Of a stretch of 64,000 nt of DNA, positions 1 to 12,066 are shown in pieces. The stretch's first letter is position 1; each line of letters begins with the position of its first letter. Origin of the DNA: Cryptomeria japonica (taxonomy: Eukaryota; Streptophyta; Pinopsida; Cupressales; Cupressaceae); NCBI RefSeq assembly GCF_030272615.1, contig NC_081415.1:231316303-231380302 (forward strand). The letters are read 5' to 3'. A program made the translations under genes and the position numbers. The notes under the pieces were generated by a model. That model searched no databases. It saw only the letters and a program-made list of their open reading frames with translations, and was not told where the DNA came from.

Positions 1-12
1 AGTAATCCGGGT

Positions 13-564
13 ATGGAACATTGGAATGCTGTGAAATGGATTCTTCGGTATTTGAAAGGAACTACTACGAAGGCATTATGTTTCAAAGGATCTAATACTG
101 CTCTAAGTGGATTTGTTGACTCTGATCTGGCGGGTGATATTGATTCACGGAGGAGTACTACAGGGTATGTTTTTACTATAGGGGGAACTGCAGTCAGTTG
201 GATTTCTAGGCTGCAAAAGGTTGTTGCACTTTCAACCACTGAAGCTGAGTATGTTGCTGCTACAGAAGCCAGCAAAGAGATGATTTGGTTGCAATGTTTT
301 CTGAAGGAATTGGGTCAGACACAAGAGGATAGCCCATTGTATACTAATAGCCAGAGTGCCATTCATCTTGCGAAGAACTCTGCTTTTCATTCAAGGACAA
401 AGCACATTCAGCTCAGGTACCACTTCATCCGAACTATTTTGGAGGAGGGTCAATTACGGCTTGAGAAGATTCACACAAGTGAGAATCTTGCCGATATGTT
501 CACAAAGGCAGTTCCACAGGAGAAGCTGATTTCTTCATCAGTTTCTGTTGGTCTTCTTGATTAA
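13..564 (+). CDS. Ty1/copia RNase H domain, C-terminal part of a polyprotein cut by the window edge
   Basis: This open frame encodes the RNase H end of a Ty1/copia Pol polyprotein, the enzyme that removes RNA from the RNA:DNA hybrid during reverse transcription in the virus-like particle. Visible family motifs in order are ILRYLKGT, the VDSDLAGD block holding a catalytic Asp, STTGYVF, STTEAEYVA with a catalytic Glu, the QSAIHLAKN block, SRTKHIQLRYHF and the terminal ADMFTKAVP. The frame is intact to a TAA, unlike most copia copies in this window, so this is one of the younger copia insertions here. Gag, protease, integrase and RT lie left of base 1. The polypurine tract and a 3' LTR follow within 140 bases. 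The domain assignment is secure; lineage (Tork-like) is only a guess. Confidence 0.93.
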   Translation: MEHWNAVKWILRYLKGTTTKALCFKGSNTALSGFVDSDLAGDIDSRRSTTGYVFTIGGTAVSWISRLQKVVALSTTEAEYVAATEASKEMIWLQCFLKELGQTQEDSPLYTNSQSAIHLAKNSAFHSRTKHIQLRYHFIRTILEEGQLRLEKIHTSENLADMFTKAVPQEKLISSSVSVGLLD

Positions 565-639
565 TAATTGTGGAATTTATATCAGTCAAGTCCTAGTGTT
601 TTATTCAGCGGATGTTGCATGTACAGTGGTGTCGTGTAG

Positions 640-703
640 TATCAGTCTCCAAGTGGGAGATTGTTCGGTGTGGAGCCTGATCAGTCTCCAAGTGGGAGAT
701 TGT
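640..703 (+). repeat. Duplicated polypurine-tract segment
   Basis: The segment ATCAGTCTCCAAGTGGGAGA followed by TTGTT occurs twice, about 38 bases apart. The right copy abuts the 3' LTR start and holds the polypurine tract (AAGTGGGAGAT) used to prime plus-strand DNA. The left copy is separated by GTGTGGAGCCTG-like spacer. Both copies are nearly identical by eye. Confidence 0.75.
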
Positions 704-1137
704 TGAATTGTGGCGACTAATCAACAAAGTACTGTACACTTAGCATGTATCCTCGTCGGGGTCCAGGGCCGGGCTGGGCCAGGCCCTAGGCAGGGGTTCG
801 GGGGCGGCAGCCCCCGAGAAAAAAAATTTTGCCATTTTTTGTTGATGAAAACCGACATTGTAATAAAACCCTAAAAAAGGCCGACTTTGTTTGTTGCCCT
901 AAAAATGCATGTTATAAGCGGCTGGGATGCTTAAGGCATTGTAAGGTTGATGTACTGTTTTTGCTGGATAATAAGAAAGATTGGACGGTTGTGTATGGTG
1001 GACGTAACCCATTCTGGGTGAACCACGTTAAATATCTGTGTTATCTGTGTCCTATTTTTATTTCTTTATCTTTTGTATTTAAATCTGCATATAATTGTTA
1101 GTTCATATTTGGTTCGGATCTGCTTGAAACCCTAACA
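701..1137 (+). mobile_element. 3' LTR of the copia element at the left edge
   Basis: The LTR begins TGTTGA directly after the polypurine tract and ends CCTAACA, giving TG...CA ends and 437 bp, a normal size for a small copia LTR. It contains a GC-rich patch with a perfect hairpin at 798-817. The RNase H frame 5' of it has the same orientation. The 5' LTR is outside the window, so the pair cannot be compared and the right boundary rests on the TG/CA rule. Confidence 0.75.
798..817 (+). other. GC-rich perfect hairpin inside LTR
   Basis: TCGGGGGC and GCCCCCGA form an 8 bp perfect stem around a GGCA loop, followed by an A-run (817-826). It sits in the first third of the LTR in an otherwise AT-rich neighbourhood and would be present in element RNA if transcription starts upstream of it. 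Confidence 0.7.
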
Positions 1138-2199
1138 TTAACACAATGCAATCATACCACATAACACCATGATTTGTATGTGGAAAACTCGGTAAAAGGA
1201 AAAACCATGATGGGAAGCCTAGCCACAGTCAAATGATACTTCTATAGAAAGTATGTGATACAATGAAGGGCCTGCACATACAGGAAGGCACACTGTCTAG
1301 AGCGCACTGCTCATTACAAAAGAGTCTCACTGACTACAAAGAGGTTAAAACCACCTCGAGATAATTGGACAACAATCCAATAGAATGAACTGCCAGAGAT
1401 AGCATCTACCATGTCTGATCACAGTCCTAGTTAGGCTCAATACCGGAGGCCTTTGACCTCTTACATAAACCCAATTTGATCTTCAATGACCAACCAAATC
1501 CTCTACCTGAATGATATTATTTTATTCGCACATTACATTCCCATGTCTTGTCTATTACACTTATCTACATGAGATCTTTCATTGATTTATACAAACCCTA
1601 AGGCCTAAACCAATTAGGTTAGCCACCTAAAAGATATTACAATAAGAGCATTACATACATCCATATTACAATGATATGTCATGTCGGCTTTAGACCAAAA
1701 CAATATTAACCAATACATAAAACATCCTGGTAACATGTAGAGAGCATGTTAACATGATACCGGTCCATAACCTAGATAGGCACCAGACCTATTCGGGATT
1801 CACCATGCCAAAGAGATGTATCCACCTATTTGAAGCATGATCAGAGATCATCTTCTGCATCCTATAAACCACACCAACACCACTTATGTATCCTATCAAA
1901 TATTTTCAATAAAATCTCTACTAGTAAGGATTTACTAGAGTATATGATAGTATCTGATCGCCAAGTCAATACCATCTGATCAAGACATGCTCCAGAAGCA
2001 TGTAACACATAGAACCAAATATAATCCATTGACCCAAAGATGTCAGAAGTGTCCAACAAATAGTCTCTTCTACCGGTAACACTAGATCTTTTGCCGGTAA
2101 CCAAAACCTGTTTATCGATAACCAACCATAACAGCTAGTGTTGACATCAATGACAAAACATCAATGCAACACATAATCAATCCTTCCATATTTCTAACA
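1138..2199 (-). mobile_element. Partial minus-strand copia LTR
   Basis: Read on the minus strand the piece begins TGTTAGAAATATGG at 2199 and shows the local copia LTR style: the phrase CATTGATG near the start, several ACCGGT-like words, and towards its end the conserved block CCCATCATGGTTTTTCC (about 1170-1210). In the other LTRs of this window that block lies 190-230 bases from the LTR end, so this LTR appears truncated at the junction with the copia LTR ending at 1137. That fits insertion of the left-edge element into an older LTR. Boundaries are approximate. Confidence 0.5.
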
Positions 2200-3597
2200 A
2201 GTGGTTGTTCACATCACATGATCGGTGACCGGAGCAAATTTCTTTCTTTGAAGGAATTTTATGGCGGAGTTGTAAGATTTGGTAATGACTCACCCTACAT
2301 GGTTAAAGGTAAGGGAATTTGATGCAGAGCATCATGAAAAACCAACCAAGAACCCCAAATCAACCATGAAGTTTCAATCCTAGGGTGCTCAATGACCAAA
2401 AATAATCATCAATCTGCAACCTTGATATGTTTGAGGCATCTAAAAATATTACTATCAACCAACCAATCCAATAGCAAATCTTTCATATCATTTTATAACC
2501 CTTTAAATATTAATCAAGACCCAAACAATGCATTATGTTGTCCCAATTAATGAAAGTGTGATAGACCCGTACTCTGTTATTAATAACTTTCAAACCTGAC
2601 AATATTGTGAAGATCACTTCAGTACAGCTATAGAAAAATAGGTTTCTAAAACCATATCCATAATTTATAACAATCCAACGGTGGAGTTAAGAGTTATGGT
2701 CTCTTCACCGATACTGTTTTAACTGTTACAAAAAAACAAGAAATCTGCATTCCCAATCCACCTAAGGCATCAAATATCTCATAAAATATTTAACCAATGA
2801 CATTTAAACTGAATTCATTTTAAAGATAATTAAACCCTCTAGCAAACAAAAAAATTACAACAATTTCCAATGGTGCAATCAAAATATTTTAGTGAAACTC
2901 TCCACAAACCCCAATTTGGAGGGTTTTATGACAGTTTTCACAAAACATGCATAACTTGCTTCAAAGTGATTGAAATTAAATGAAACCAAAGGGAAAACAA
3001 ATTTAACTCATGCCATTATCATATCCAATATATTTTCAATGGAGAAAAATCATTTTTCATAAAGAAAAACATGAATGATCAGACTACAATACCCAGAAAA
3101 CAATGTGGAATGTGTAAAAACTTTAAATGTTATTCATTTCTTTCCTCCAATAATACACACCCCCATTGGATTCAACCAAAGGATGGATTTTATAACCTCC
3201 ACACATCCATATGGAAGTTACAACTTCCCAAGACCAATTACATCCTTGGTTTACAACTTTTAGAACATGGTTTGTTGCTTGACAACACTTTACTTTATTG
3301 ACAACTTTCACATTTTAGAAAAAATGACCTCTAAACTTCACTTAGACACTTTGAACACCTTATAATGACTCAAAAAACATTTTACATCATTGTTACCCTT
3401 TCATGGCTCTTTTACACAAGATTGACCTCCTTGACCATATTAGGACCCAAATACTCAACTTGAGCAACTTGTTACAAATGAGTGGCATTGCCTTACAAAA
3501 TGACTTATCATGCCTTGAATTACTTCCAAATGACCTTAAAGACAATCATAGACTCAAAATATTATGAAATTAATCATGACATAACTGGTTACAAGGT
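2200..3597. other. No recognisable feature
   Basis: AT-rich sequence with only short frames on both strands. I see no LTR ends, polypurine tract, primer site or protein similarity. Confidence 0.6.
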
Positions 3598-6560
3598 GCT
3601 CCTGCACCAAAACTATTTCTCTTAATGGAAATAGTAGTGCAAATGATGTCTATTGGATTGAAGGTCTAAAGCACAATCTTTTGAGTGTTACCCAACTCAA
3701 TGATAGAGGATATCCATTTGAGTTTAAAAATGGTATGTGCAAAAATTTGTGGGAGAAAAGGTGAACTAATTACAACAGGCAAATAGACTAAAGGTAACAT
3801 GTTTCACCTGAATCCTAAAGTCAACAACTGTTTAATTGCTAAAATAGATGATAGTTGTCTTTGGCATAGGATATTTTATCATATAAACTTTGATAACATT
3901 ATTAAAGTGAGTAAGTCCAAGTCAGTGAGAGGTTTGCCTTAGTTGGACAAACTGGTTAATCCCCTATGTAAGGAATGTCAATTGGGAAAGATGACATCCT
4001 CAACTTTCAAGAGCAAATCTTTTTCAGCAGAGCATCTGTTAGATTTGGTTCATACAGACCTATGTGGACCAATAAGGACTAAAAGTATTCACGATGATAA
4101 ATATTTCATGATCTTCACTGATGATTGCCCAAGGATGATGTGGGTCACATTATTGAAAGATAAAACAAAGGAATTTGGTAAGTTCAAGGCATTCAGGGCC
4201 TTAGCTGAAAAGGAGAGTGGAAAGAAGATCTAGTGTTTGAGGACTGATCAAAGTGGAGAATTCATATCTGAAGAATTCACTAGATATTGTGAAGAGAATG
4301 GTATCAAATGGTAGCTTTCTGCACCAAGGACACCACAATAGAATGGTATTGCAAAGAAAAACAACTGGTCAGTTGTTGAAGCTGCTAGGATGATGTTGAT
4401 ATAAGGAGGTGTAGCAAAGACTTTCTTGAGAGAAGTTGTCAGCACAGTTGTCTACATAATGAACACGATTTTGGTAAAAAAAAAAAAAGGTAAGGACAAG
4501 ACCTCTTATGAATATTTTTATGGTAGATCACCTAATGTTAATTACTTTAAGATATTTCGTAGCAAATGTTTTATTAAGAGAGGTGACTATATTAGAAAGT
4601 TTGAGGGTAAAAGTGATGAAGGTATATTTCTTGGTTATTCCACCAAGAGTAAGGCCTACAAATTTTTTAACAACCGGACATAGAAAATCATTAAGAGTGA
4701 TGATGTTTGAGTGGATGAGTATCCTAAAGTCTCAAGGGAAACCAGTATGGAGAGAAAGGATGAAGATCCTTGCATTTTGTTTTTTGGAACCAGAACTTGT
4801 GAAACCTGAAACCGGTAAAGCAAATACTGATGTACCAATTCAACTAAAACAAGTAGACTCAAAGGAAGAGGATGATAATGAAGAAAATGAACCTAAAGAT
4901 AATGATCATGTTATTCAAAGGTATGTGAGACTCAATCACAATCCTGAATAGATTATTGGAGATAAGGATGTTGGAGTGCTAACTAGAAGAAGAATCAGAG
5001 AAAATTCTTGCATGATCTCCACTATTGAGCCTAGAACTGCTAAGGAAGTATTTGGTGATGATCATTGGGTTAAAGCTATGGAGGAGGAGCTTGAACAAAA
5101 AGAGAAGAACAACACATGGACCCTAGTACCCCGACAGGTAAATAAAAATATTATAGGTACTAAGTGGATTTTAGGAACAAGTTGAATGAAGATGGTGTTG
5201 GAGTTCGCAACAAAGATAGATTAGTTTGAAAAGGTTATGCATAAGAAGAAGGAGAAGATTATGGAGAGAATTTTGCACCAGTGGCAAAACTAGAAGGTTT
5301 CAAAACCTTATTGGGTTTTGTGGCTCATAAAGAATTCAAAGTATATCAGATGGATGTGAAATCTACATTTTTTAATGGAATACTAGAAGAAGAAGTATAC
5401 ATTGAGCAACCAGATGGTTATGGTTTGACTGCTAAGAAGGACATGGTATGTAGGTTGCATAAATCACTATATGGATTAAAGCAAGTACCGAGAGCATGGT
5501 ATGAAAGGCTTCACTTGCACCTGATGAAGATAGGTTTTCAGAGAACCAGTGAGGATAGTAACATATATCTCAAATATGAAGGAGATAAGATACTAGTTAG
5601 TGAAGTGCTTGTAGATGATATCATATTTTGAGGAAATAATTACATGAGCAATGACTTTGCAAATGAAATGAAAAGTGAGTTTGAAATGTCTCTAGTTGGA
5701 GAGGAAAAAAAATTCGTAGGTTTGCAAATACAACAAATGAAGAGTGGTATTTTCATCACACAGTCTAAGTATGTGAAGGAGGTATTAAAGACATTTGATA
5801 TGAGTGACTATAAACCAGTTGGGACACCAATGGTTACAAGTTGTAAATTATCTAAGGATGATAAGGCCACATCTGTTGATGAGAAGGAGTATAAGTCAAT
5901 GATTGAAAAATTGCACTATGTTGTTCACAACATACCAAATATAGCTCATGTAGTTGGTCTAGTTGCTAGATTCCAGAAGAATCTAAAGGAAACACATTTG
6001 ATAGCAACCAAGAGGATTTTCAGATATTTGAAAGGTGTTGTTGACTATGGATTATGGTATCCATATGAACAAAACTTTGACTTGAAGGTGTACACAGGTG
6101 CAGACTGGGCAGGTAATGTTGATGACCGGAAAAGTACAACCGATGGAGCATTCTTTCTTGGAGGAAGACTTGTTTCATGGAGTAGCAAAATACAGAGTTG
6201 TATTTCACAGTCTACTACTGAAGCTGAGTATGTTGTTGCTTATATGAATCGCACCCAAGCTATCTAGATGAGACACATTTTGGAAGGTTTTAAGATGAGG
6301 TTTATAGAACCTCTAAAGATCTTATGTGACAGTACCAGTGCCATAAATATTTCAAAGAACCATGTCTTGCACGCATGAACCAAGCACATTGAATTGAAGT
6401 ATCATTTCTTGAGGGAAAAAGTGCAAAGTAAAGATGTGATCTTAGAGCATGTTTCTACCAAGGAGCATCTTGCAGATATCTTTACTAAACCTCTCCCTAA
6501 GACTACTTTTGAGTATCTTAGAAGTCATCTAGGGGTTGTACCCCTTCATGGGGTAAATTA
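3598..6560 (+). pseudogene. Copia A: decayed integrase, RT and RNase H region (5' truncated)
   Basis: Successive frames read as a copia Pol from the Gag-pre-integrase region onward: VYWIEGLKHNLLSV (about 3640), CKECQLGK zinc-binding Cys pair and LVHTDLCGP (3960-4080), FIKRGDYI/EGIFLGYST (4570-4650), the IN-RT linker, EELEQKEKNNTWTLVP (5090), [11 protein letters not shown] with the first RT Asp (5350), LYGLKQVPRAWYERL (5470), LVDDIIF where the family has YVDD (5610), and RNase H from 5990 (DWAGNVDDRKST, STTEAEYV, ADIFTKPLP). Gag and protease are missing upstream. At least ten in-frame stops and a frameshift in the RT N-terminal part make it non-functional. Its 3' LTR follows. Closest relative in the window is copia C at 48529. 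Confidence 0.9.
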
Positions 6561-6859
6561 AGCATGATGTAGATTACATTAGTCCTGGAGCTACTTGCAG
6601 AATTTTTCAATAGGATTGATGTAGGAGTGGAGTTATTCCACAGGGGGAGCATCAAGTTGCATGTTGGTGATGCTGACTAGTGAAGTTTTATTTTGCATTT
6701 TTTACTTTCAATTTGGCATTGTTGTCAAAGGGGAGAAGAACTAGAGACAAGATGAAGACAATGAGAGTACATGATGAAATGTAAACCAAGATTCCTATTC
6801 ACTTCCTATTCACAATCATAGCAATCAATGGTATTGATATTTGTATTGTCATCAATGCC

Positions 6860-6871
6860 AAAGGGGGAGAT
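6860..6871 (+). promoter_or_regulatory. Polypurine tract of copia A
   Basis: AAAGGGGGAGAT immediately precedes the LTR start TTGTTGG. The same purine motif precedes the 3' LTRs of D, E and (on the minus strand) F. Confidence 0.85.
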
Positions 6872-8285
6872 TGTTGGAATTTGCATGAAGATTGCATTGA
6901 TGATATGTTATGTTGTCATTGATGTCAATTAACCGGTAATGTTATTTATGCAATGATGTCTTATAACTGGTAGAAAGAGCTAAGTGAAAGCAAACTATAA
7001 CCAGTAGGTAAGTTTGTGGAGTGAACCGGTATTGCTAAGTTTGAAGAGTTGAACCGGGAAACCCTACCAGTTGTTTTGATAAACCCTAACCGATTAAGTT
7101 TAGTGAATTTGTTATATTGGTTTATGATCTGGCAATGAGAGGAAATGTTTATGACATGTATGCATAATGTATGAAGAGAGTTTCAAAGATTTTTTGGCAC
7201 GTTGAGTTAAAAAAAATTGTGTAGGGAATGAGAAAGTGTATTGCATGTAATGCAAAGTGCGTGATGAGTTACTAAGTTCGATGAAGCGATGATCAAGGAT
7301 CGGTTGAGGCTTTCTTGAATTATGTGTAGAGATTTTTATGTAATCCACCGGTCATACCTAAATCGACTTGTTTGTAATCTCTATGAGAATTAAGTTTTTG
7401 TTGTGTTACCGACCTAATTGATTTGTATATAAGGTCGATGAGTTGTTTAGTTTATGTGTTGGCAAAGTTGAAGTGAGTGTGTGATTTCTGAACCAAATGG
7501 TGTATCTGCAATTTGAGTAAAGGCAGATAGGAGCATGAAAAGGATCTAAACAATCAAGTGAAGTGTTATTCAAATAGATCAACAAACTCTTGTTGTTTTC
7601 TAACAATTACAATAGTTAAATCCCCTAACCGGGTAAGCTCTAACAAGCTTGGTGCTATTCAAATCCTCTAACAAGGTGATCCATTAGCTTGGATTCTAAA
7701 TCCTTTAAAAAGGTTACTCCTCACATGGTATTTCTTCTAACAAGACATTATAGTCAATCTCTTAGTCGGGTGGTCCCTAACAGGATCTGTTCTTAACAGG
7801 ACTTTTTGTAAAAGTTTTAACAGGCTTGGCTCCTAACAAGGAAAACCTCAAAAGAGTTCAGATAGTTATCTTGTGAGTCCCATCTCACCATGGTTTTCCC
7901 ATTTGGGTTTCCATGTCAAAAATATTGTGTCAAATGGTGAATGTTTTTGTGGTTATGTTTCTATGATTGAATTGCTTAACTACTTATTTAACTTTGATAA
8001 GTTATGGTAACCGATAACAACAATATGAAATGAAGTTTTACTTATGTTAGTAAAAGTATTTGGAAGTTTGTGAGTTACAAGTTGTTTACTATTATCTATT
8101 GTAAACAATCAATTGGTTTATCTTGATAGTTTTATTCTGACAGAGATATTGCATTGATAGTTCTAAGTTTACTTAAGAGGTTATTTATGAGATTGGTAAA
8201 GTTAATATCAATTTTTCTATCTACTTATTAACCCCCCCCCCCTCTTAGTAGTTGATTGGATCCTTGCTCTTTCATCATACCATCA
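6872..8285 (+). mobile_element. 3' LTR of copia A
   Basis: This LTR of about 1.41 kb begins TGTTGGAATTTGCATG after the polypurine tract and ends TCATCATACCATCA. Its right end was set by comparison with the 5' LTR of copia C, where the same ending is followed by a primer-binding site. It carries an array of short repeats of the type TCCYYTAACNGGGT (7618-7860), the conserved block CCATGGTTTTCCCATTTGGG (7888-7907) and an 11-base C run (8232-8242). Confidence 0.85.
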
Positions 8286-9554
8286 CCTCCTTGTAAGGAT
8301 AAAATAATCCCTTTAAATCCACCACAAGATTCCTTTGTCCCTCTGTCTTTGTGTCCTAGTCCTCCATATACACTCCATGATCTCATTTCTTTTGATGATG
8401 TCATTATTCCTTCCATTCAAGAGCCTGTCATTGATCTTGATCCCAACCATGATCCTAGTCCCTCTGATGATTCTAGAGATAATATGTTGTTGCAAGATGT
8501 TAATGAACCCCCCACATGCACAATGGGTTCCTCCACTTTGGTCCAGTCTGATTCAATTTGTATCAATCCTATCATTCCTTAAATTCCACCTCCTTCTCAT
8601 AATGGACTCATGCCTTCTTTCCAAAGTAAATTGTATCCTACAAGTCAAAATATTTATAAAGGCAAAGGGGTAGATCTTCACAAGCAAGAACCCCTCCACA
8701 TTAAATAAAATGTCAAAGGTCATGGCCTCAGGGACATTTCTCAAGATGTTGGTATCTCTCATAAATCCTACATTTCTCTAGTTAAATCCAAATACATGCC
8801 TTCTCCTTTGCCCCTTCCATCCATTCTAGGTCCCTATATCCCTTTGTCCCTTATGCGGGATCAACAAAGGCACACATCTTAAAGTACCTTCCATCCATCT
8901 AAAAGACCTCCATATCATTCCTATCTATCCACTCATCTCCCTCCAAGCAATTTGGATGCCAAGCATAAAAGTCATAAATCAAGCAATCCACTTGTATTCA
9001 AGTATCAACACATCCCATCTAATCGACATGTCAAAACAAAGAAAAATATGATCCAAAAAGAAAAAGAAAAATCTAAAACACCACAAAGGCCCACAAAGAA
9101 AGAAGAAAATTCAAAAATTATATGGGTTCCTAAGGCACTTGTACAAGCAATGCGCTCCTAGAAACTACAAAAGCATCAAAAATAAAAAACCATGTGGATC
9201 CCTAAGCGACTGATTGCACAAAAGTCTAAAGAAAAATCAAAATTGGAATCCAAAATTGTTGTTCCTCCATCCAAACCTTCCAAATATATTCCTCCATCAC
9301 CTCTTTTATCCATTTTGGGTTCTTATGCCCCAAAATCTATAACCTTTCCTCCATCCAAATCTCAAAATCTGAGATTCACTCCTCTTCAATATGTCCACCA
9401 TCCCTCAAGGTGTGTGCCAATGTTGATATTTCCAATATTTCCATCTAGTCATACACAATTCTTTCAACATCTCATCCATTATCCAACACCTCTTTTTCAC
9501 TGCCATCCCTCTTATCCAATCATTTGCATAAATCCTTTCCCTATTTTCATTTAA
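8286..9554 (+). pseudogene. Decayed proline-rich reading frame of unknown type
   Basis: One reading frame stays protein-like for about 420 codons directly after the copia A LTR, interrupted by stops at about 8580, 8706, 8880, 9159 and 9183 but with no apparent frameshift. The peptide is rich in Pro, Ser and Lys. It has two echoes of a P-SILG-Y-P motif (about 8820 and 9310) and two of a WVPK/WIPK motif (about 9120 and 9195), with Lys-rich stretches before each, suggesting internal duplication. I do not recognise a domain. WVPK-type motifs occur in some plant retroelement Gag-like proteins, so a decayed element ORF is the likeliest origin, but this is inference. No LTR could be attached to it with confidence. 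Confidence 0.45.
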
Positions 9555-12066
9555 TTATCCTGCCAACATATTTGAGCATACCTTCATAGCCATGGTCTAT
9601 TGCAACTCATATTCCAAGGGTACCATCCAAAGAAGCGAGATGTTGGGGTCCTTCTTCCATCCCCTATCATGCCTCCATTATCTTTCAAAAAAGAAAAAAA
9701 AATGATGAAAAAGTGAAGAAAAAAAATGTGTGTAAAAAAAGTAAAGAGAAATAAATTCATCCTTGTATGAAAACCACTTCTTGTGGCACCTTGGACAAGT
9801 ACCATGATGAAAACTTGGCAAATAGGAGTCATGTGTAATTTATGAACTTCTTGCACACCACACTGGGGGGTAGGTTTTCTCCTTCGTGTCCTATTGCCCT
9901 TCATTATCCTATCATACCCCTGTTATACCCCTTCCTTGTTCTATTGTCCCTCATGTACATATCCCTTTTTTACCTTTGATCTTGACAAGGTTAAGGATAT
10001 TTTCTGGATTCATGTGTCCTATCTATTACACTTGATCCAAACCCTTTAGCTCCTATCCATTGCTCGCTTACAGCCTTCATTACCACCTTTTATCTTGCTT
10101 ATCCTATTTGTCCCCTATCCAGATCTATTCCTTGATCTTAATCAACACTATGGATAAAATACAAAAACATGCTTTCCACAAACCTCTTGACATGGCCACT
10201 TCTTTGGACCATATGGCTTCATTATGCTAAATCCTTGCTTCGTTGTGCTATATCCTTGCTTTACATCGCTAAAATTATTGCTTTACATTGCTATATTTGG
10301 TCCTTGTACTTGGATTAACATTGTGAGATAGTCCTTGAAAGCATCCACCATCATTCACTTATCCATTCATGTACTCAAAATCCCCTTCACCTTGCTAGAC
10401 ACTGGGGGAAAACATCAAAAAACTGTAAAAAGCAGAAAAAGTCTTGAAATAATCCCTAAAAAATAAAAATAAAACAAAAAAATATATATTGAAAGTCAAA
10501 GCATGAAAGCAAGGATTGTCTATCAAATCAAACCAACAATAGAAAAACTCTCAAAGTCTACAATCAAACTGATCACATGTCTAATCAACATCAACATCAA
10601 TATCAACATATCTTATACAAGGATGCGTACGCTCAAAACCAGACAAATCGGTCTTATACAATGTACTCACTCTTTGAAACCAAACACTCTTATCAATCAT
10701 CAAACAATCAAAAAAATGACATAGATAAGTGTGACTGTTGGATTTTGTCCTAGTTAGTCTTATCTTTATCAACTGATGGTAGAACGTGTTTCATCTTTAA
10801 AAATCACTAAAAAATTTACACTTTCCTGCTTTTCCTCTTTTCTTTTTGTTGTGCATAATCTTTATTCACTTCCGTGACCCCCCTTGGTTCTCCTTAGAAC
10901 CCTCAAGGCTTGCAATTGATCAACATTATAGTCCTAGGGCAATTCAATCTTAAAGCCCTTAGCAACTCAACCAAGCCATCCTTGTCTCATTCAAGTCTGG
11001 ATCGTTCACTCTGAGTCAGTCATCCGTCTCCTACTTTTTACAAAGTTTTGATCACTAGCACCCTATCAAACATGCAAAACAAGAACAATTGAAATCAACA
11101 ACTCAAACTGCTTGATCTATGCTAACATTTTCTTTGTATGATGTCTTTTATATTGGCTTTTGCTCATTATTCTCTATGAGTAACTCAAGGAAGTCTATAT
11201 TGACTAAGAGGTACAAGGACTGGGGGCATAATACCTTTCTTTGTTTTATGCTTGTGGATGTGATTCTAATGATTTGAAAATATCCTATAAACTGGGTGTC
11301 AGTGATAAGAGCCTTTGCATTAAGGTGGAATGGCCTCACATACCTTGACTCTGTTTATATGTGTGCTTTAGTGAGGTCAGAGCTATTTCCTTGTCTATTT
11401 TAAGTGTTTGTTGTATTTGCATGCAAGAAGCATTCAGGTCATCTTGGCCTCCTTTTTCCTTGATGCTTATGTTTGACTGCTATATCAAAGAGGATAGGAC
11501 ATTCAGGTCATCTTGGCTCTTTGTGCCTTGATTCTTATGTCTATTTCCTACATCTAATGCTCAATGATGATAAGAAATCAGATCAATATCTAGTGACTAG
11601 GTCCTAGTTGCATCTTTTGCATTCATGTTAAGTTTTGTGCATTGCATGGTGAATCTGGCATACCAACGATGATTTTTCTCTTCTTCACCTGGATCTTGAA
11701 TTTACATCAACCTTCTCTTCACAGCTAAGTGGTCAACTGGATCATTCTCATCACAACAATTGAGCACCTATGTTGTCATCATTTCTACATGAGATGTTAG
11801 CTACATACATGTCATAATAGCTTCATACATCCACATCATAATCATTTGCTTCATATAATTGCATAAAAGAAAAAAATATTTATCATATTTATCCATTAGA
11901 TCATTTATTTGCATATGAAAAGAAACAACAACATTCATAATCATCATCATAGAATACATCCATACTAGAAAATAAATGCATACATGTAGAGCATCATATA
12001 GCATAAAGCATAATAGAACATCTCATGAAATCACATTAACAAACACAATTACAATAAGATCAATAA
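9555..12066. other. Unassigned stretch with polypurine-like motifs
   Basis: No convincing gene. Two purine-rich motifs of the kind that precede plant LTRs are present: CACTGGGGGAAAACATC near 10400 and GACTGGGGGCATAATACC near 11220. The A-rich stretch 9690-9760 and the CAT/ATC-rich stretch near 11930-11990 are low-complexity. It may be the 3' non-coding part of a decayed gypsy element that included the frame at 8286-9554; I could not identify an LTR pair. Confidence 0.4.

Noticed and set aside
829-1101. 90-codon frame inside the left-edge LTR
   Set aside because: Lies wholly within an LTR, has no recognisable domain, and its start falls on an A-rich run.
2200-3597. Possible small genes from short frames
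   Set aside because: Frames of 60-76 codons overlap on both strands with no motifs; consistent with chance.
11801-12004. 67-codon minus-strand frame
   Set aside because: Low-complexity CAT/ATC-rich DNA giving a Met/Tyr/Ile-rich peptide.
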